This document shows, piece by piece, positions 34,739 through 43,461 of a stretch of 50,605 nt of DNA. The translations under genes were made by a program, and so were the position numbers. Every line of letters begins with the position of its first letter. The stretch's first letter is position 1. The notes under the pieces are model-generated. The model was not told the DNA's origin, did not search any database, and was given only the letters and a program-made list of their open reading frames with translations. Source of the DNA: Meridianimarinicoccus roseus (GTDB lineage: Bacteria; Pseudomonadota; Alphaproteobacteria; Rhodobacterales; Rhodobacteraceae); the NCBI RefSeq assembly GCF_003172915.1, contig NZ_QGKU01000010.1:1-50605 (forward strand), read 5' to 3'.

Positions 34739-35919
34739 GCGCGCGGCGCCATCACGCTGTCCACCGCCATCAGCAATGCACCGGCGATATAGTCAAGCTC
34801 GTCCCGGGTCAGGCGCGCCGGCAGGCGCACGTCGCAGGCCCGCATCAGCATCGCGCGGGTGCGCGGCAGGTCCGGCTGTTCGCCAAGGAACTGCCAGTTC
34901 CAGAAGGCGCGCGCGTTGTCGGTGCTCAGCCCGAAGACCTGCACCTTCACGCCGCGTGCCGCCGCGGCGTCCGTGAAGGCGTCGACATCCGCATCGGTCA
35001 TGCCCAGAAGGTTGAACTGGATCGAATCCGGCGCCCGGCGTTCCGGGGCCAGCGGCGCGGGCACCGACATGTGCGGAGAGGCGTTGAGTTGCGCTGCGAC
35101 ATGGTCGTGCCCCGCGCGCCCGTCGCGCACCCGCCGTGGCAGTTCGGCCAGTTGGGGCCGGATCACCGCCGCTGACAGGTTGTTCATCCGCGTGTTGTAA
35201 AGCGGCAGGCGATTCTGCCATGCCTCGAACTGGGCATTTACAGCCGGGTGCTTGCGCCAGTTGTGTTCATATGCGCCCGACATGATGACCGCGCGTGCGA
35301 TGATCGTGTCGTCGTCGGTCACGAGAATGCCGCCTTCGCCCGCGTTCAGCAGTTTGTAGGACTGGAACGAGAAACAGCCGATCCGCCCCAGCGTGCCGAT
35401 GTTGCGCCCGTGCCACGTGGTGCCGAGCGAGTGGGCCGCGTCCTCAACCACCGGCAGACCATGCGCCTCTGCAAGCCGAAGAATTGCGTCCATGTCCGAT
35501 GTATGGCCCCGCATGTGGCTGATCAGCACCGCGTCCGCGCCCGCAAGCTTCGCTTCGAAATCGGCCATGTCGATGCGGTAGGTTTCATCCACCTCGACCA
35601 GCACCGGCACGCAATCGGCGTGCACCACCGCCGAGGGCACCGCACCGAAGGTGAAGGCCGGGATCAGCACCTTCGCCCCACGCGGCAGGTCCAGCGCCTT
35701 CAGCGACAGGAACAGCGCCGCCGAACAGGACGCTACCGCGAGCGCGTATCGGCTGCCCAGCATCTGAGCGAACTCCGCTTCCAGCAGCGTGACCGGCGCG
35801 TTTTCGCTGGTGTAGCGGAACAGGTCGCCCGTACCCAGCAGGCGGTCGATCTCGGCGCGGGCGGCCTCGGGGATGGGCTCTGCATCATAAACGTTGGGGG
35901 CGGTCGCCGTCGGAGTCAT
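34726..35919 (-). CDS. DegT/DnrJ/EryC1/StrS-family PLP aminotransferase
   Basis: These enzymes transfer amino groups to keto-sugars or cyclic ketones, often for surface glycans or secondary products. The 397-residue protein has the family features: SCSAALFLSLKAL, VLIPAFTFGAVPSAV, VVEDAAHSLGTTW, and the PLP lysine K189 in FSFQSYKLLNAGEGG. MNNLSAAVIRPQL follows. No sugar nucleotide genes surround it, so its substrate is unclear. The ATG at 35919 gives a normal N-terminus. An upstream in-frame extension to 35985 overlaps an inverted repeat and was rejected. The 173-bp upstream gap holds that repeat. Confidence 0.87.
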   Translation of the reverse strand: MTPTATAPNVYDAEPIPEAARAEIDRLLGTGDLFRYTSENAPVTLLEAEFAQMLGSRYALAVASCSAALFLSLKALDLPRGAKVLIPAFTFGAVPSAVVHADCVPVLVEVDETYRIDMADFEAKLAGADAVLISHMRGHTSDMDAILRLAEAHGLPVVEDAAHSLGTTWHGRNIGTLGRIGCFSFQSYKLLNAGEGGILVTDDDTIIARAVIMSGAYEHNWRKHPAVNAQFEAWQNRLPLYNTRMNNLSAAVIRPQLAELPRRVRDGRAGHDHVAAQLNASPHMSVPAPLAPERRAPDSIQFNLLGMTDADVDAFTDAAAARGVKVQVFGLSTDNARAFWNWQFLGEQPDLPRTRAMLMRACDVRLPARLTRDELDYIAGALLMAVDSVMAPRAYGT

Positions 35920-35923
35920 TTTC

Positions 35924-35952
35924 GATTTCCTGAAACTGATCTTTCGGAAATC
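35924..35952. promoter_or_regulatory. Inverted repeat just upstream of the DegT aminotransferase
   Basis: GATTTCC at 35924-35930 and GGAAATC at 35946-35952 are exact inverted repeats with 15 bp between. The near arm overlaps the probable ribosome binding site (AGGA) of the aminotransferase gene. It could be a regulator site or an mRNA structure that hides the start. The rest of the gap to puuB (35953-36092) is AT-richer with no clear signal. Confidence 0.45.
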
Positions 35953-36092
35953 TTTACAACAGCGCCGGCGACATTTCCATGACACAGTTGCGCGGGCGCG
36001 TAATTCAACTTTGACGGGAAAGTCGTATGGCTAGGGCATCCTTGCGGCGGGGCAGCGCACTTCTGGCGCAATGTTCCCGCGCCAACGGCTTT

Positions 36093-37397
36093 TCAGAAAC
36101 CCAGCCGGTCGCGCAGGGCGAACCACGTCATCGCCAGCACCAGAAGCGGGTTGCGCAGGGCCGGGCCACCCGGAAAGGCCGGAGCGGGCAGGCGGGACAT
36201 CAACGCGAAGCGTGCGGCGTCGCCGTCCACCGCCTCGGCGATCAGCCGCCCCGCGAGCGTGGCCAGCGCGACGCCGTGCCCGGAATAGCCCGACGCGGTG
36301 TAAAGCCCCGGTTCGGGCTGCGCGAAATGCGGCAGCCGCGAGCGGGTGATCGCCAGCGTGCCACCCCAGGCATGGGCGATGCCGATACCCGCCAGCTGCG
36401 GATAGAGCCGTTCCATAAGCGGGCGCACCATCGCGGCGATATCCGCCGGAAAACGGTAGCCGTAGGTTTCGCCACCGCCGAACACCAGCCGGTCGTCGGC
36501 GCTGCGCCGCCAGTAGTTCACCACGAACTTGTCGTCGGCGGCGGCGATGCCGCGCGGCAGCACGCCCGGGAAGGCATGAAGCGGGTCGGTGGCAACGATG
36601 AAGTTGTTGATCGGCATCACCCGGGCGGCGGTCGGGCCGTGCAGGCGCCCGAGATATCCGTTGCAGGCCAGCACCAGCGTGTCCGCCGTAACCCGGCCCT
36701 GCGCCGTTGTGACCACGTGGTGCGCGCCGTCGCGGGCAAGGCTGGTCGCCTCGCTGCATTCATGCAGCCGGGCGCCCGCCTCGCGCGCGGCACCTGCCAG
36801 CCCCAGCACGAAGGCCAGCGGATCGAGATGCCCTGCACCCCAGTCGATCACGCCGCCCGAAAAGCCGCGCGCCCCGGTCTCGCGCGCGGCGTCGTCGCGG
36901 TCCAGAATCTCTGTCGCGGTGTATCCGTAGTGGCGCGCCAGATGATCCGCCAGCGCGGCCTCGTGCGCGGCGGCCTGCGGGCTCCGGGCGAGGTGGGCCA
37001 CGCCATCGCGCCAGTCGCAGGCGATTGCGTGATCGGCGATCAGCGCGCGCACCTCCGCCTTGGCATCTTCTGCCAGTTGCCAAAGGAGGCGCGCATCGTC
37101 CGGACCGGCCAACCGTTCCAGATCGCGCTGGTCCATCCGCTGGCCGGAGCCGACCTGCCCGCCATTACGTCCCGACGCGCCGAACCCGAGGCGCTGCGCC
37201 TCGAGAAGGCACACGTCGTAGCCGCGCCGTGCCAGATGCAACGCCGCCGAAAGGCCGGTGTAGCCGCCGCCGATCACGCAGACATCGGCCCGCAACGCAC
37301 CCGTCAGCGGCGCGGACGGCGCGGGCAGAGGGCGGGCCGCGGCATAGAGACTGGGCGGGTAGCGCCCGGGCCGGTCGTTGGCGTGAAGAAGGTTCAC
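36093..37397 (-). CDS. puuB: FAD-dependent amine oxidase, gamma-glutamylputrescine oxidase-like
   Basis: PuuB oxidises gamma-glutamylputrescine to gamma-glutamyl-aminobutyraldehyde with release of ammonia and hydrogen peroxide. The 434-residue protein has the DAO-family Rossmann motif VCVIGGGYTGLSAALHLARRG (around 39-60), LGFGASGRNGGQVGSGQR, and the C-terminal FAD segment ASGYSGHGVALATLAGRLIAEA. WGGTLAITRSRLPHF also fits. It is the last gene of the run and lies 10 bp after puuA. The exact amine is not fixed by sequence; other gamma-glutamyl amines are possible. Confidence 0.85.
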   Translation of the reverse strand: MNLLHANDRPGRYPPSLYAAARPLPAPSAPLTGALRADVCVIGGGYTGLSAALHLARRGYDVCLLEAQRLGFGASGRNGGQVGSGQRMDQRDLERLAGPDDARLLWQLAEDAKAEVRALIADHAIACDWRDGVAHLARSPQAAAHEAALADHLARHYGYTATEILDRDDAARETGARGFSGGVIDWGAGHLDPLAFVLGLAGAAREAGARLHECSEATSLARDGAHHVVTTAQGRVTADTLVLACNGYLGRLHGPTAARVMPINNFIVATDPLHAFPGVLPRGIAAADDKFVVNYWRRSADDRLVFGGGETYGYRFPADIAAMVRPLMERLYPQLAGIGIAHAWGGTLAITRSRLPHFAQPEPGLYTASGYSGHGVALATLAGRLIAEAVDGDAARFALMSRLPAPAFPGGPALRNPLLVLAMTWFALRDRLGF

Positions 37398-37407
37398 CGG
37401 CCGGACC

Positions 37408-38766
37408 TCAGACGTTCAGCAGCAGATGCTCCCGCTCCCAGGGCGAGATGACTTGCAGGAATTCGTTGTATTCCTCGCGCTTGACGATCTCGTAGACCCG
37501 GCTGAAATCGACGCCCAGCAGCTGGCGCAGCCCGTCCGCCTCCTCGAAAAGCTCGAGCGCGGAGAACAGGTCATGGGGAATGTCGCTTTCCCCGGCATAG
37601 GCGTCGCCTGCCATCATCGGGCGCGGCTGGGCGCCCGCGCGCAGGCCCAGAAGACCGCAGGCCAGCGAGGCCGCGATGCCGAGATAGGGGTTACAATCCA
37701 TCCCGGCGAGGCGGTTCTCCACCCGACGCGCTCCTGGTGTCGAGATCGGCACGCGGATGCCGGTGGTGCGGTTGTCGCGGCCCCATTCGAGGTTGATCGG
37801 CGCGGCATGGTCGCGGACGTAGCGCCGATAGCTGTTCACATAAGGCGCAAGGATCGCGATGGCGCTGGGAAGATGGGTCTGTAGCCCCGCGATGAAGTGG
37901 TGGAAGGCCGGGGTTTCGGTGCCGTCATCGGTCGAGAAGATGTTGCGACCGGTGGACTTGTCGATCACCGAGTGGTGGATGTGCATGGCCGAACCCGGCT
38001 CGTCCGCGATCGGCTTGGCCATGAAGGTGGCGAAGCAGTCGTGGCGCAGCGCGGCCTCGCGGATCAGGCGCTTGAAGAAGAACACCTCGTCGGCGAGCTT
38101 GACCGGGTCGCCGTGGCGCAGGTTGATCTCCAGCTGGCCCGCGCCGCCTTCCTGCGTGATGCCGTCGATCTCGAAGCCCTGCGCTTCGGCGAAATCGTAG
38201 ATGTCGTCGATCACCGGGCCGTATTCGTCCACCGCGGACATGGAATAGGCCTGCCGTGCGGCGGCGGGTCGGCCCGACCGGCCCAGCATGGGCTCGATCG
38301 AGCGGGCCGGGTCGAGGTTGCGGGCGACAAGGTAGAATTCCATCTCCGGGGCGACGACCGGGCGCAGGCCCTGCGCCTCGTACTGGGCGAGGACCCGCTT
38401 GAGCACATTGCGCGGGGCAAATGGCACGGGCGTGCCGTCGGTGCGCTGCGCGTCGTGTATCACCTGCAGTGTCCAGTCGCCGGTCCAAGGCGCGGCGGTG
38501 GCGGTTTCCATGTCCGGGATCAGGATCATGTCCGGTTCGGTGAAGCCTTGCGGACCCGCTGCCTCGCCCCAGCCGCCCGCGATGGTCTGGAAGAAGATCG
38601 ACTCTGGAAGGTAGAACTTGGCCTGCCGTGCGAACTTGCCCGCCGGTACTGCCTTGCCGCGGGCGATGCCCGGCAGGTCCGATATGATGCATTCGACCTC
38701 GTCCAGTCTCCGCCCGTCGAGAAAGCGGCGCGCGGCGTCGGGAATGCGGGTCAGCCAGTCAGCCAT
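37408..38766 (-). CDS. puuA: Glutamine-synthetase-like ligase, gamma-glutamylputrescine synthetase type
   Basis: PuuA joins glutamate to an amine using ATP. The 452-residue protein has the glutamine-synthetase fold: a short beta-grasp part, then the metal-binding PEMEFYLVAR, GGAGQLEINLRHGD, MHIHHSV, the arginine segment NRTTGIRVP and the terminal NPYLGIAASLACGL. The N-terminal DLPGIARGKAVP resembles PuuA rather than true GlnA, and no adenylylation tyrosine segment is evident. The ATG at 38766 lies inside the end of the amidotransferase gene, an 8-bp overlap, so the two are coupled. Confidence 0.87.
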   Translation of the reverse strand: MADWLTRIPDAARRFLDGRRLDEVECIISDLPGIARGKAVPAGKFARQAKFYLPESIFFQTIAGGWGEAAGPQGFTEPDMILIPDMETATAAPWTGDWTLQVIHDAQRTDGTPVPFAPRNVLKRVLAQYEAQGLRPVVAPEMEFYLVARNLDPARSIEPMLGRSGRPAAARQAYSMSAVDEYGPVIDDIYDFAEAQGFEIDGITQEGGAGQLEINLRHGDPVKLADEVFFFKRLIREAALRHDCFATFMAKPIADEPGSAMHIHHSVIDKSTGRNIFSTDDGTETPAFHHFIAGLQTHLPSAIAILAPYVNSYRRYVRDHAAPINLEWGRDNRTTGIRVPISTPGARRVENRLAGMDCNPYLGIAASLACGLLGLRAGAQPRPMMAGDAYAGESDIPHDLFSALELFEEADGLRQLLGVDFSRVYEIVKREEYNEFLQVISPWEREHLLLNV

Positions 38767-39523
38767 TGGACACCTGTCCTTGCCGGGGTGCGGGGGCGGC
38801 ATCGCGGGTGGCCGGGGCTGCCGGGCGCGACGGGTGGCCGAGTGCCGCTTCGAAGAAATCCGCGATCATCGCCATCATCCGCCCGTCGTCCAACGGGGCG
38901 GCCAGATCCGCGCGGGCGGGGGCGATCAACGCCTGCGGGAAGCTCGCGTCGCGAGCCTTCAGCTCCACGAAATCGGCGCTGATGCGCGGCCCGAACTCGG
39001 GATGCGGCTGCACGCTCAGCCCCCAGTTGCCATAGCGCAGCCCGGCAATCGGACAGAAGGCGTTGCGCGCGATCACCTCTGCGCCTTGCGGCGCGCGGAC
39101 CACCTGGTCCTGGTGGATCGCCGTCACCGCCATCTCGCCCGCGTCTCCCATGTCATAGACCTGCCGCCCGAAACCCCAACCCCGCTTGGACTTCTCGACC
39201 CGCCCGCCAAGCGCCTGCGCCATAACCTGGTGACCGAAGCATATGCCCGCCATTGGCCGCCCCGCCGCGCGCGCGGCCCTGATGAACGCTTCCAGCGGCG
39301 CGATGAAGGGCAACGGATCGTAGCAGCCGTGGCGCGATCCGGTCAGCAGCCAAGCGTCCGCGTCCGCGGACCCGCCGGGCGGGAACTCCATCCCGTGCAC
39401 GCACCAGCTTGCGAAAGTCCGGCCGGGCGCGTCCAGCAGCCGTGCGAAGAGTTGCGGATAGGTGCCGTGGCGCTCCGCGATCTCCACCGGGGTGGGACCG
39501 CATTCCAGGATGCCGATGTGCAT
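38759..39523 (-). CDS. Class I glutamine amidotransferase domain protein
   Basis: The 254-residue protein has the GATase-1 triad: C95 in GICFGHQVMAQALGG, with H174 and E176 in VQPHPEFGP. ADAWLLTGSRHGCYD and GWGFGRQVYD are like the free-standing GMP-synthase-type amidotransferases. In the operon it probably cleaves a gamma-glutamyl bond, as PuuD does at the end of the Puu route, but PuuD belongs to a different peptidase C26 branch, so this is inference. The start at 39523 gives MHIGILECGP. It overlaps puuA by 8 bp. Confidence 0.82.
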   Translation of the reverse strand: MHIGILECGPTPVEIAERHGTYPQLFARLLDAPGRTFASWCVHGMEFPPGGSADADAWLLTGSRHGCYDPLPFIAPLEAFIRAARAAGRPMAGICFGHQVMAQALGGRVEKSKRGWGFGRQVYDMGDAGEMAVTAIHQDQVVRAPQGAEVIARNAFCPIAGLRYGNWGLSVQPHPEFGPRISADFVELKARDASFPQALIAPARADLAAPLDDGRMMAMIADFFEAALGHPSRPAAPATRDAAPAPRQGQVSNG

Positions 39524-39598
39524 GAAAGCCTCGTTTTGCAATGGGCGCAGCATATTCCTGCGCCGCCGCAAGGTCCAGCGCCGCCGCAGCGTCCGCCG

Positions 39599-40912
39599 TC
39601 AGACGCGGTCGTGCAGTTGCAGCGCCACCAGTTCCGGGTCGCGGCTGCCCATCAGCCGCTGTTCCTGCCGCTTCACCTTGACCAGCATCTCGACCAGCAG
39701 GCGTGGAAAGATCCGGGCCATCCGCGGCGACGTCTCGAATCGGGTGATCGCCTCGTCCCAGTCGGTCGGCACCTTCAGGATCGGCTTGCTGTAGGCGTTG
39801 CCGATGATCGGCTCGGGTGGGGACAACTCGTCCTCCACTCCCATCAGCGCGGCACCGAGGATCGCGGCCATCACGAGATAGGGGTTGGTATCGCCCCCCG
39901 CCATCCGGTGTTCGAAGCGCCGCGCCGATGGATCGCCGCCCGGAATGCGCAGCGCCGTCGTGCGGTTCTCGTAGCCCCAGGATGCGCCGGTCGGAGCATG
40001 GCTGCTCGGCGCGATACGTTCATAGCTTCCGGCATGCGGCGCGAAGACCAGCATCGCGCCCGGCATCCCCGACAGGCATCCCGCAACCACCTGACGCAGC
40101 AGCCCGCTGCCCGACATCACCCCGTTGTCGAACAGGTTCTGCCCGTGGGCGTCCTTCACCGACACGTGCACATGCAGCCCGTTGCCCGGATCGTCGGGAA
40201 ACGGCTTGGCCATGAAGGTCGCCGCCATGCCATGCCGCTTGGCCAGACCCTTGACCAGCGACTTGAGCAGCCAGGTATCGTCGGCGATGCGCATCGCGGG
40301 GCCGTGGTTCAGGTTCACCTCGAACTGGCCGATCCCGCCTTCGGAAACCGCCGCCTGCACCGAGATGCCCATCGCCTCCGCCCCGGCATAGAGTGCATCG
40401 AAGAATGCGGCGAAATCGTCCAGCGCATCGACCGAGTTGATGTCGCCCGAATGCAGCGCCATCCCTGTGACCGGGTCGATCGCCTGCGCGATGCTCCGCC
40501 CACTTATGTCGAGCAGCGTGAACTCCAGTTCCGTTGCCGCGACCACTTTCCAGCCGCGCCGTGTGTAGCGCGCCAGCACCCGGGCCAGCGCGTGGCGCGG
40601 GCAGGCGTCGAACGGTCGCCCGTCGTCGGTGTACATCCACATCGGCAGCAGTGTCGCCTGCGGATCGAGCCAGGGCATCGGCACCGGACCCCGTTCGGTC
40701 AGGCGCAACTGCCCGTCCGCGTCGCCAGACGCATGGACCAACGGGCTGCCCTCCACGTCGTTGCCCCAGATGTCGAGCGACAGCGCCGACAGTGGCATCC
40801 GCTGGCCGGCGAATTCCAGTTTCGCCGCGTCCGAGGCGGGCAGGCGCTTGCCCCGCATCACCCCGTTGAGATCCGCGCTGGCGGTGCGCAGGCTTGCCGT
40901 CTGTATGTCCAT
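39599..40912 (-). CDS. Second glutamine-synthetase-like ligase
   Basis: The 437-residue protein is a divergent paralogue of the puuA product. It keeps the core sites: ATELEFTLLD, GGIGQFEVNLNHGP, GLHVHVSVKDAHG, ENRTTALRIPGGD and TNPYLVMAAILGAAL. Its N-terminal region (ASADLNGVMRGKRLP) is typical of the gamma-glutamyl-amine and amide ligases. It starts 5 bp after the permease gene and lies 75 bp before the amidotransferase gene. Its acceptor amine probably differs from that of the other ligase. A frame continuing upstream to 41782 overlaps the permease and is not part of the gene. Confidence 0.85.
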   Translation of the reverse strand: MDIQTASLRTASADLNGVMRGKRLPASDAAKLEFAGQRMPLSALSLDIWGNDVEGSPLVHASGDADGQLRLTERGPVPMPWLDPQATLLPMWMYTDDGRPFDACPRHALARVLARYTRRGWKVVAATELEFTLLDISGRSIAQAIDPVTGMALHSGDINSVDALDDFAAFFDALYAGAEAMGISVQAAVSEGGIGQFEVNLNHGPAMRIADDTWLLKSLVKGLAKRHGMAATFMAKPFPDDPGNGLHVHVSVKDAHGQNLFDNGVMSGSGLLRQVVAGCLSGMPGAMLVFAPHAGSYERIAPSSHAPTGASWGYENRTTALRIPGGDPSARRFEHRMAGGDTNPYLVMAAILGAALMGVEDELSPPEPIIGNAYSKPILKVPTDWDEAITRFETSPRMARIFPRLLVEMLVKVKRQEQRLMGSRDPELVALQLHDRV

Positions 40913-40917
40913 CGTCC

Positions 40918-41757
40918 TCAGCGCACCAATTGCGGCCTGATCTTCAGCGACGGACGCGCGTCGCGCGCCAGGTGCCGGTTCAGCCGGGCGTTGATCCGCC
41001 CGAACACCACAATCACGATGACCGTCAGAACGATGAAATAGCCGGCGAAGATGGGATAGGGAATGAACGGGTTGAAGGTGCGGTCCGCGAGGTAGCTGGC
41101 GTAATAGAGCGCGTCGCCCTGCTGGCGCCAGGCAGGGAAGCTGGAGAAGAACACCAGCGCGGTGGCGTGGAACAGGAAGATCGCCTCGTTCGTGTAGCCC
41201 GGCCAGGCAAGGCGCAACATGGTCGGAAAGGTGATGCGGCGGAATTTGGTCCAGCCCGCCATGCCGTAGGCGTCGGCCGCTTCGCTTTCGCCGCGCGGGA
41301 TCGACCGCAGCGCGCCGTGGAAGATTTCCGCCGCATAGGCCGAGGTGTTCAGGAACAGCACCAGCAGCGCCCCGGCCCAGGCGCGCGTCACCCACGAGGT
41401 TTCGATGGTCAGGGTCACAATGCCCAACGGCAGCGAAACTCCGGTGCGGGGCAGAAGCGTCAGCGCCTCGTAGGCGAGGAAGAACTGGATGAAGAGCGGC
41501 GAGCCGCGAAACAGGAAGATGAACCATTCGCAAGGCTTGCGCACCAGCGCCCGGCTGGACGCCTTGCCCATCGCCAGAGCCACCGAAAGAAAGAAACCGA
41601 AGGCCAGCGCGAGCACGCCGAAATAGACGTTCCAGATCATGCCGGAGCCGATCAGGGTGAATTGCTCGCACAGCGTAATGTCGGAGCGCGGCAGCAGCCG
41701 TTCGCCGATCCCGAGCGAGCGCAGCCCGTAGTCCTGGATCGTCTGCCAGCAGCTCAT
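40918..41757 (-). CDS. Polar amino acid ABC transporter, permease 2
   Basis: The 279-residue protein has five to six membrane segments and the inner-membrane permease loop of the HisMQ/GlnP family (AYAAEIFHGALRSIPRGESEAADAYGMAGWTKFRRITFP). FRGSPLFIQFFLAYEAL is the other family hallmark. It pairs with the permease encoded just upstream; the two genes overlap by four bases. It acts in amino-acid or amine import with the ATPase and binding protein of this operon. Confidence 0.9.
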   Translation of the reverse strand: MSCWQTIQDYGLRSLGIGERLLPRSDITLCEQFTLIGSGMIWNVYFGVLALAFGFFLSVALAMGKASSRALVRKPCEWFIFLFRGSPLFIQFFLAYEALTLLPRTGVSLPLGIVTLTIETSWVTRAWAGALLVLFLNTSAYAAEIFHGALRSIPRGESEAADAYGMAGWTKFRRITFPTMLRLAWPGYTNEAIFLFHATALVFFSSFPAWRQQGDALYYASYLADRTFNPFIPYPIFAGYFIVLTVIVIVVFGRINARLNRHLARDARPSLKIRPQLVR

Positions 41758-42635
41758 GCGGCGGCCTTGCGCAGCGCATCACCCGCTGCGGTGGCCTGAC
41801 CGCGCGACAGCCGACGCGCCAGTCGGCCGAATGCGATCTCCGACACCTGCGTCAGCGCAAGGTAGAACACCAGCAGGAACAGGAAGTAATAAAGCCGCCA
41901 ATCGGGATGGGGGTAGGTGAAGGTGCTGGTCTTGGACCCGCCCAGTTCGCGCGCCCAGTAGACGATGTCTTCTACCCCCAGCAGGAAAAGCAGCGGCGTC
42001 GCCTTCACAAGGATCTGCCACAGGTTCGACAGGCCGGGCAGGGCGAAGATCCACATCTGCGGCACAAGGATGCGCCAGAACGCCTGCCTGCGGGTCATCC
42101 CGTAGGCTTCGGCGGTTTCCATCTGCGCGCGCGGCACCGCGGTCATCGCGCCGTGGATCACGTTGGCGGCGAAGGCGCCGAACACCACTGCGAAGGCCAG
42201 CACGGCGGTTCCGAAGCCGTAGCCCTCGTGCACCCATTGTGGGGCATTGGACAGCGGCAGCTTTGCGATGTCGCAGACCACGAAATCGTTGCCCTGCCGC
42301 ACCGGAAGCTCCCAGTCGGGGCATCGGACCTTGTGGCGCAGCCATTCCAGCCCCTGATCGAGCGCGATCGGCACGAAGAGGAAAAAGGCGATGTCCGGGA
42401 TGCCGCGCACCATCGATGTATATCCCCGCCCGAGCCAGCGCAGCGGTGCGATCTGTGACCGGGTCGCCATCGCGCCGAGAAACCCGAACAACAGCGCGAC
42501 GGGCGCTGTGATCGCCAACAGCAGAAGCACCGTCCCGAACGAGGCGTAGAAGGCCATGTGCTTGCCCGTGGTCAGGTAGCACGCCATCCACGGCAGGTCG
42601 TCCAGCAGGGCAGGGTCGGTACAGAAGGAGAACAC
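41754..42635 (-). CDS. Polar amino acid ABC transporter, permease 1
   Basis: The 293-residue protein is the partner of the other permease. It shows MVRGIPDIAFFLFVPIAL and the loop AANVIHGAMTAVPRAQMETAEAYGMTRRQAFWRILVP, both typical of the HisMQ family. A periplasmic insertion (DQGLEWLRHKVRCPDWELPVRQ) between the first segments is longer than usual. The stop overlaps the next permease by four bases. The gene follows the binding-protein gene after a 73-bp gap with a strong hairpin. Confidence 0.9.
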   Translation of the reverse strand: MFSFCTDPALLDDLPWMACYLTTGKHMAFYASFGTVLLLLAITAPVALLFGFLGAMATRSQIAPLRWLGRGYTSMVRGIPDIAFFLFVPIALDQGLEWLRHKVRCPDWELPVRQGNDFVVCDIAKLPLSNAPQWVHEGYGFGTAVLAFAVVFGAFAANVIHGAMTAVPRAQMETAEAYGMTRRQAFWRILVPQMWIFALPGLSNLWQILVKATPLLFLLGVEDIVYWARELGGSKTSTFTYPHPDWRLYYFLFLLVFYLALTQVSEIAFGRLARRLSRGQATAAGDALRKAAA

Positions 42636-42671
42636 GGGTCAGAAGGTCCGATCTGGCGAAGGCGCGGCAGG

Positions 42672-42697
42672 GCCGGGCACCCGTTTCAGGGCGCCCG
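42672..42697 (-). terminator. Intercistronic hairpin after the binding-protein gene
   Basis: CCGGGCACCC and GGGCGCCCGG form a 10-bp stem with one G-U-type mismatch around a six-base loop. It lies 12 bp past the binding-protein stop and 37 bp before the permease start. Such stems in ABC operons usually protect the abundant binding-protein mRNA and lower expression of the membrane parts. There is no T-run. Confidence 0.55.
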
Positions 42698-42708
42698 GCG
42701 GAACGGGA

Positions 42709-43428
42709 TCAGAACGGCGCGCTTTCGGGCAGCCACTTCGCGATGAGCTCGTTCAGGGTGCCGTCGTCCTTCATGGACTGGATCGCGGCATTGAAGGTTT
42801 CCTTCAGTTCGGCGTCGCTTTCGCGGATGCCCATGCCGATGCCACCGCCCAGAAGAATGTCGTCGCCGACATACATCAGGTCCGCATCCTCGGTCACGAT
42901 GGGTTCAAGGAACGCCTTGTCGGCGATCACCGCGTCCACCTCGCCGTTGCGCACGGCGGCGACGGTTTCGTCGGGGCTGGCAAATTCGACCAGCGTCGCG
43001 CCGATCTCGGCGACGTAGCCCGCCTGAATGGTGCCGGTCTGCGCCGCGATCACCGCGCTTGCGAGATCGAGGTCCGGCGTCATGCCCACGACGGAGGACG
43101 GATCGGGCTGGGTGTAGGGTTGGGTGAAGTCGATCACCTCGTCGCGTTCCGGCGTGATCGACATGCCTGCGATGATCGTGTCGTAGTTGCCCGACACGAG
43201 GTTCGGAATGATGCTGTCCCAGTCGTTGGTGACCCACTCGCAGGTCAGTTCGGCCCGCGCGCACAACTCGTCGCCCAACTCGCGCTCGAAGCCGTCGATC
43301 TCGCCATTGTCGTTGATGAAGTTGTACGGAGGATACGCCCCCTCGGTGCCCATGCGGACCACGTCCTGCGCGAGTGCAGCGCCCGTTCCGAAGGCCAGAA
43401 GGGCCGTCGCAAGTGTCAGTGTTTTCAT
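42709..43428 (-). CDS. Polar amino acid ABC transporter, periplasmic binding protein
   Basis: The 239-residue protein starts with a signal peptide (MKTLTLATALLAFGTGAALA, cut before QD). It is a type 3 binding protein of the amino-acid family: RMGTEGAYPPYNFINDNGEIDGFE, then LVSGNYDTIIAGMSITPERDEVIDFTQPY. An acidic ligand-facing surface is suggested by TQPDPSS and AVIADKAFLEP. It shows no basic amine site of the PotF type, which belongs to another family. With the two ligases and the oxidase in the operon, the ligand may be an amine or amino acid. Confidence 0.9.
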   Translation of the reverse strand: MKTLTLATALLAFGTGAALAQDVVRMGTEGAYPPYNFINDNGEIDGFERELGDELCARAELTCEWVTNDWDSIIPNLVSGNYDTIIAGMSITPERDEVIDFTQPYTQPDPSSVVGMTPDLDLASAVIAAQTGTIQAGYVAEIGATLVEFASPDETVAAVRNGEVDAVIADKAFLEPIVTEDADLMYVGDDILLGGGIGMGIRESDAELKETFNAAIQSMKDDGTLNELIAKWLPESAPF

Positions 43429-43461
43429 TGGTTTCCCCTTGTTGGTGATGGTGGCCCCGGT

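Noticed and set aside
38618-41041. An 807-codon open frame on the plus strand across the ligase genes
   Set aside because: It crosses two well-supported minus-strand ligases and the amidotransferase and carries no recognisable domain.
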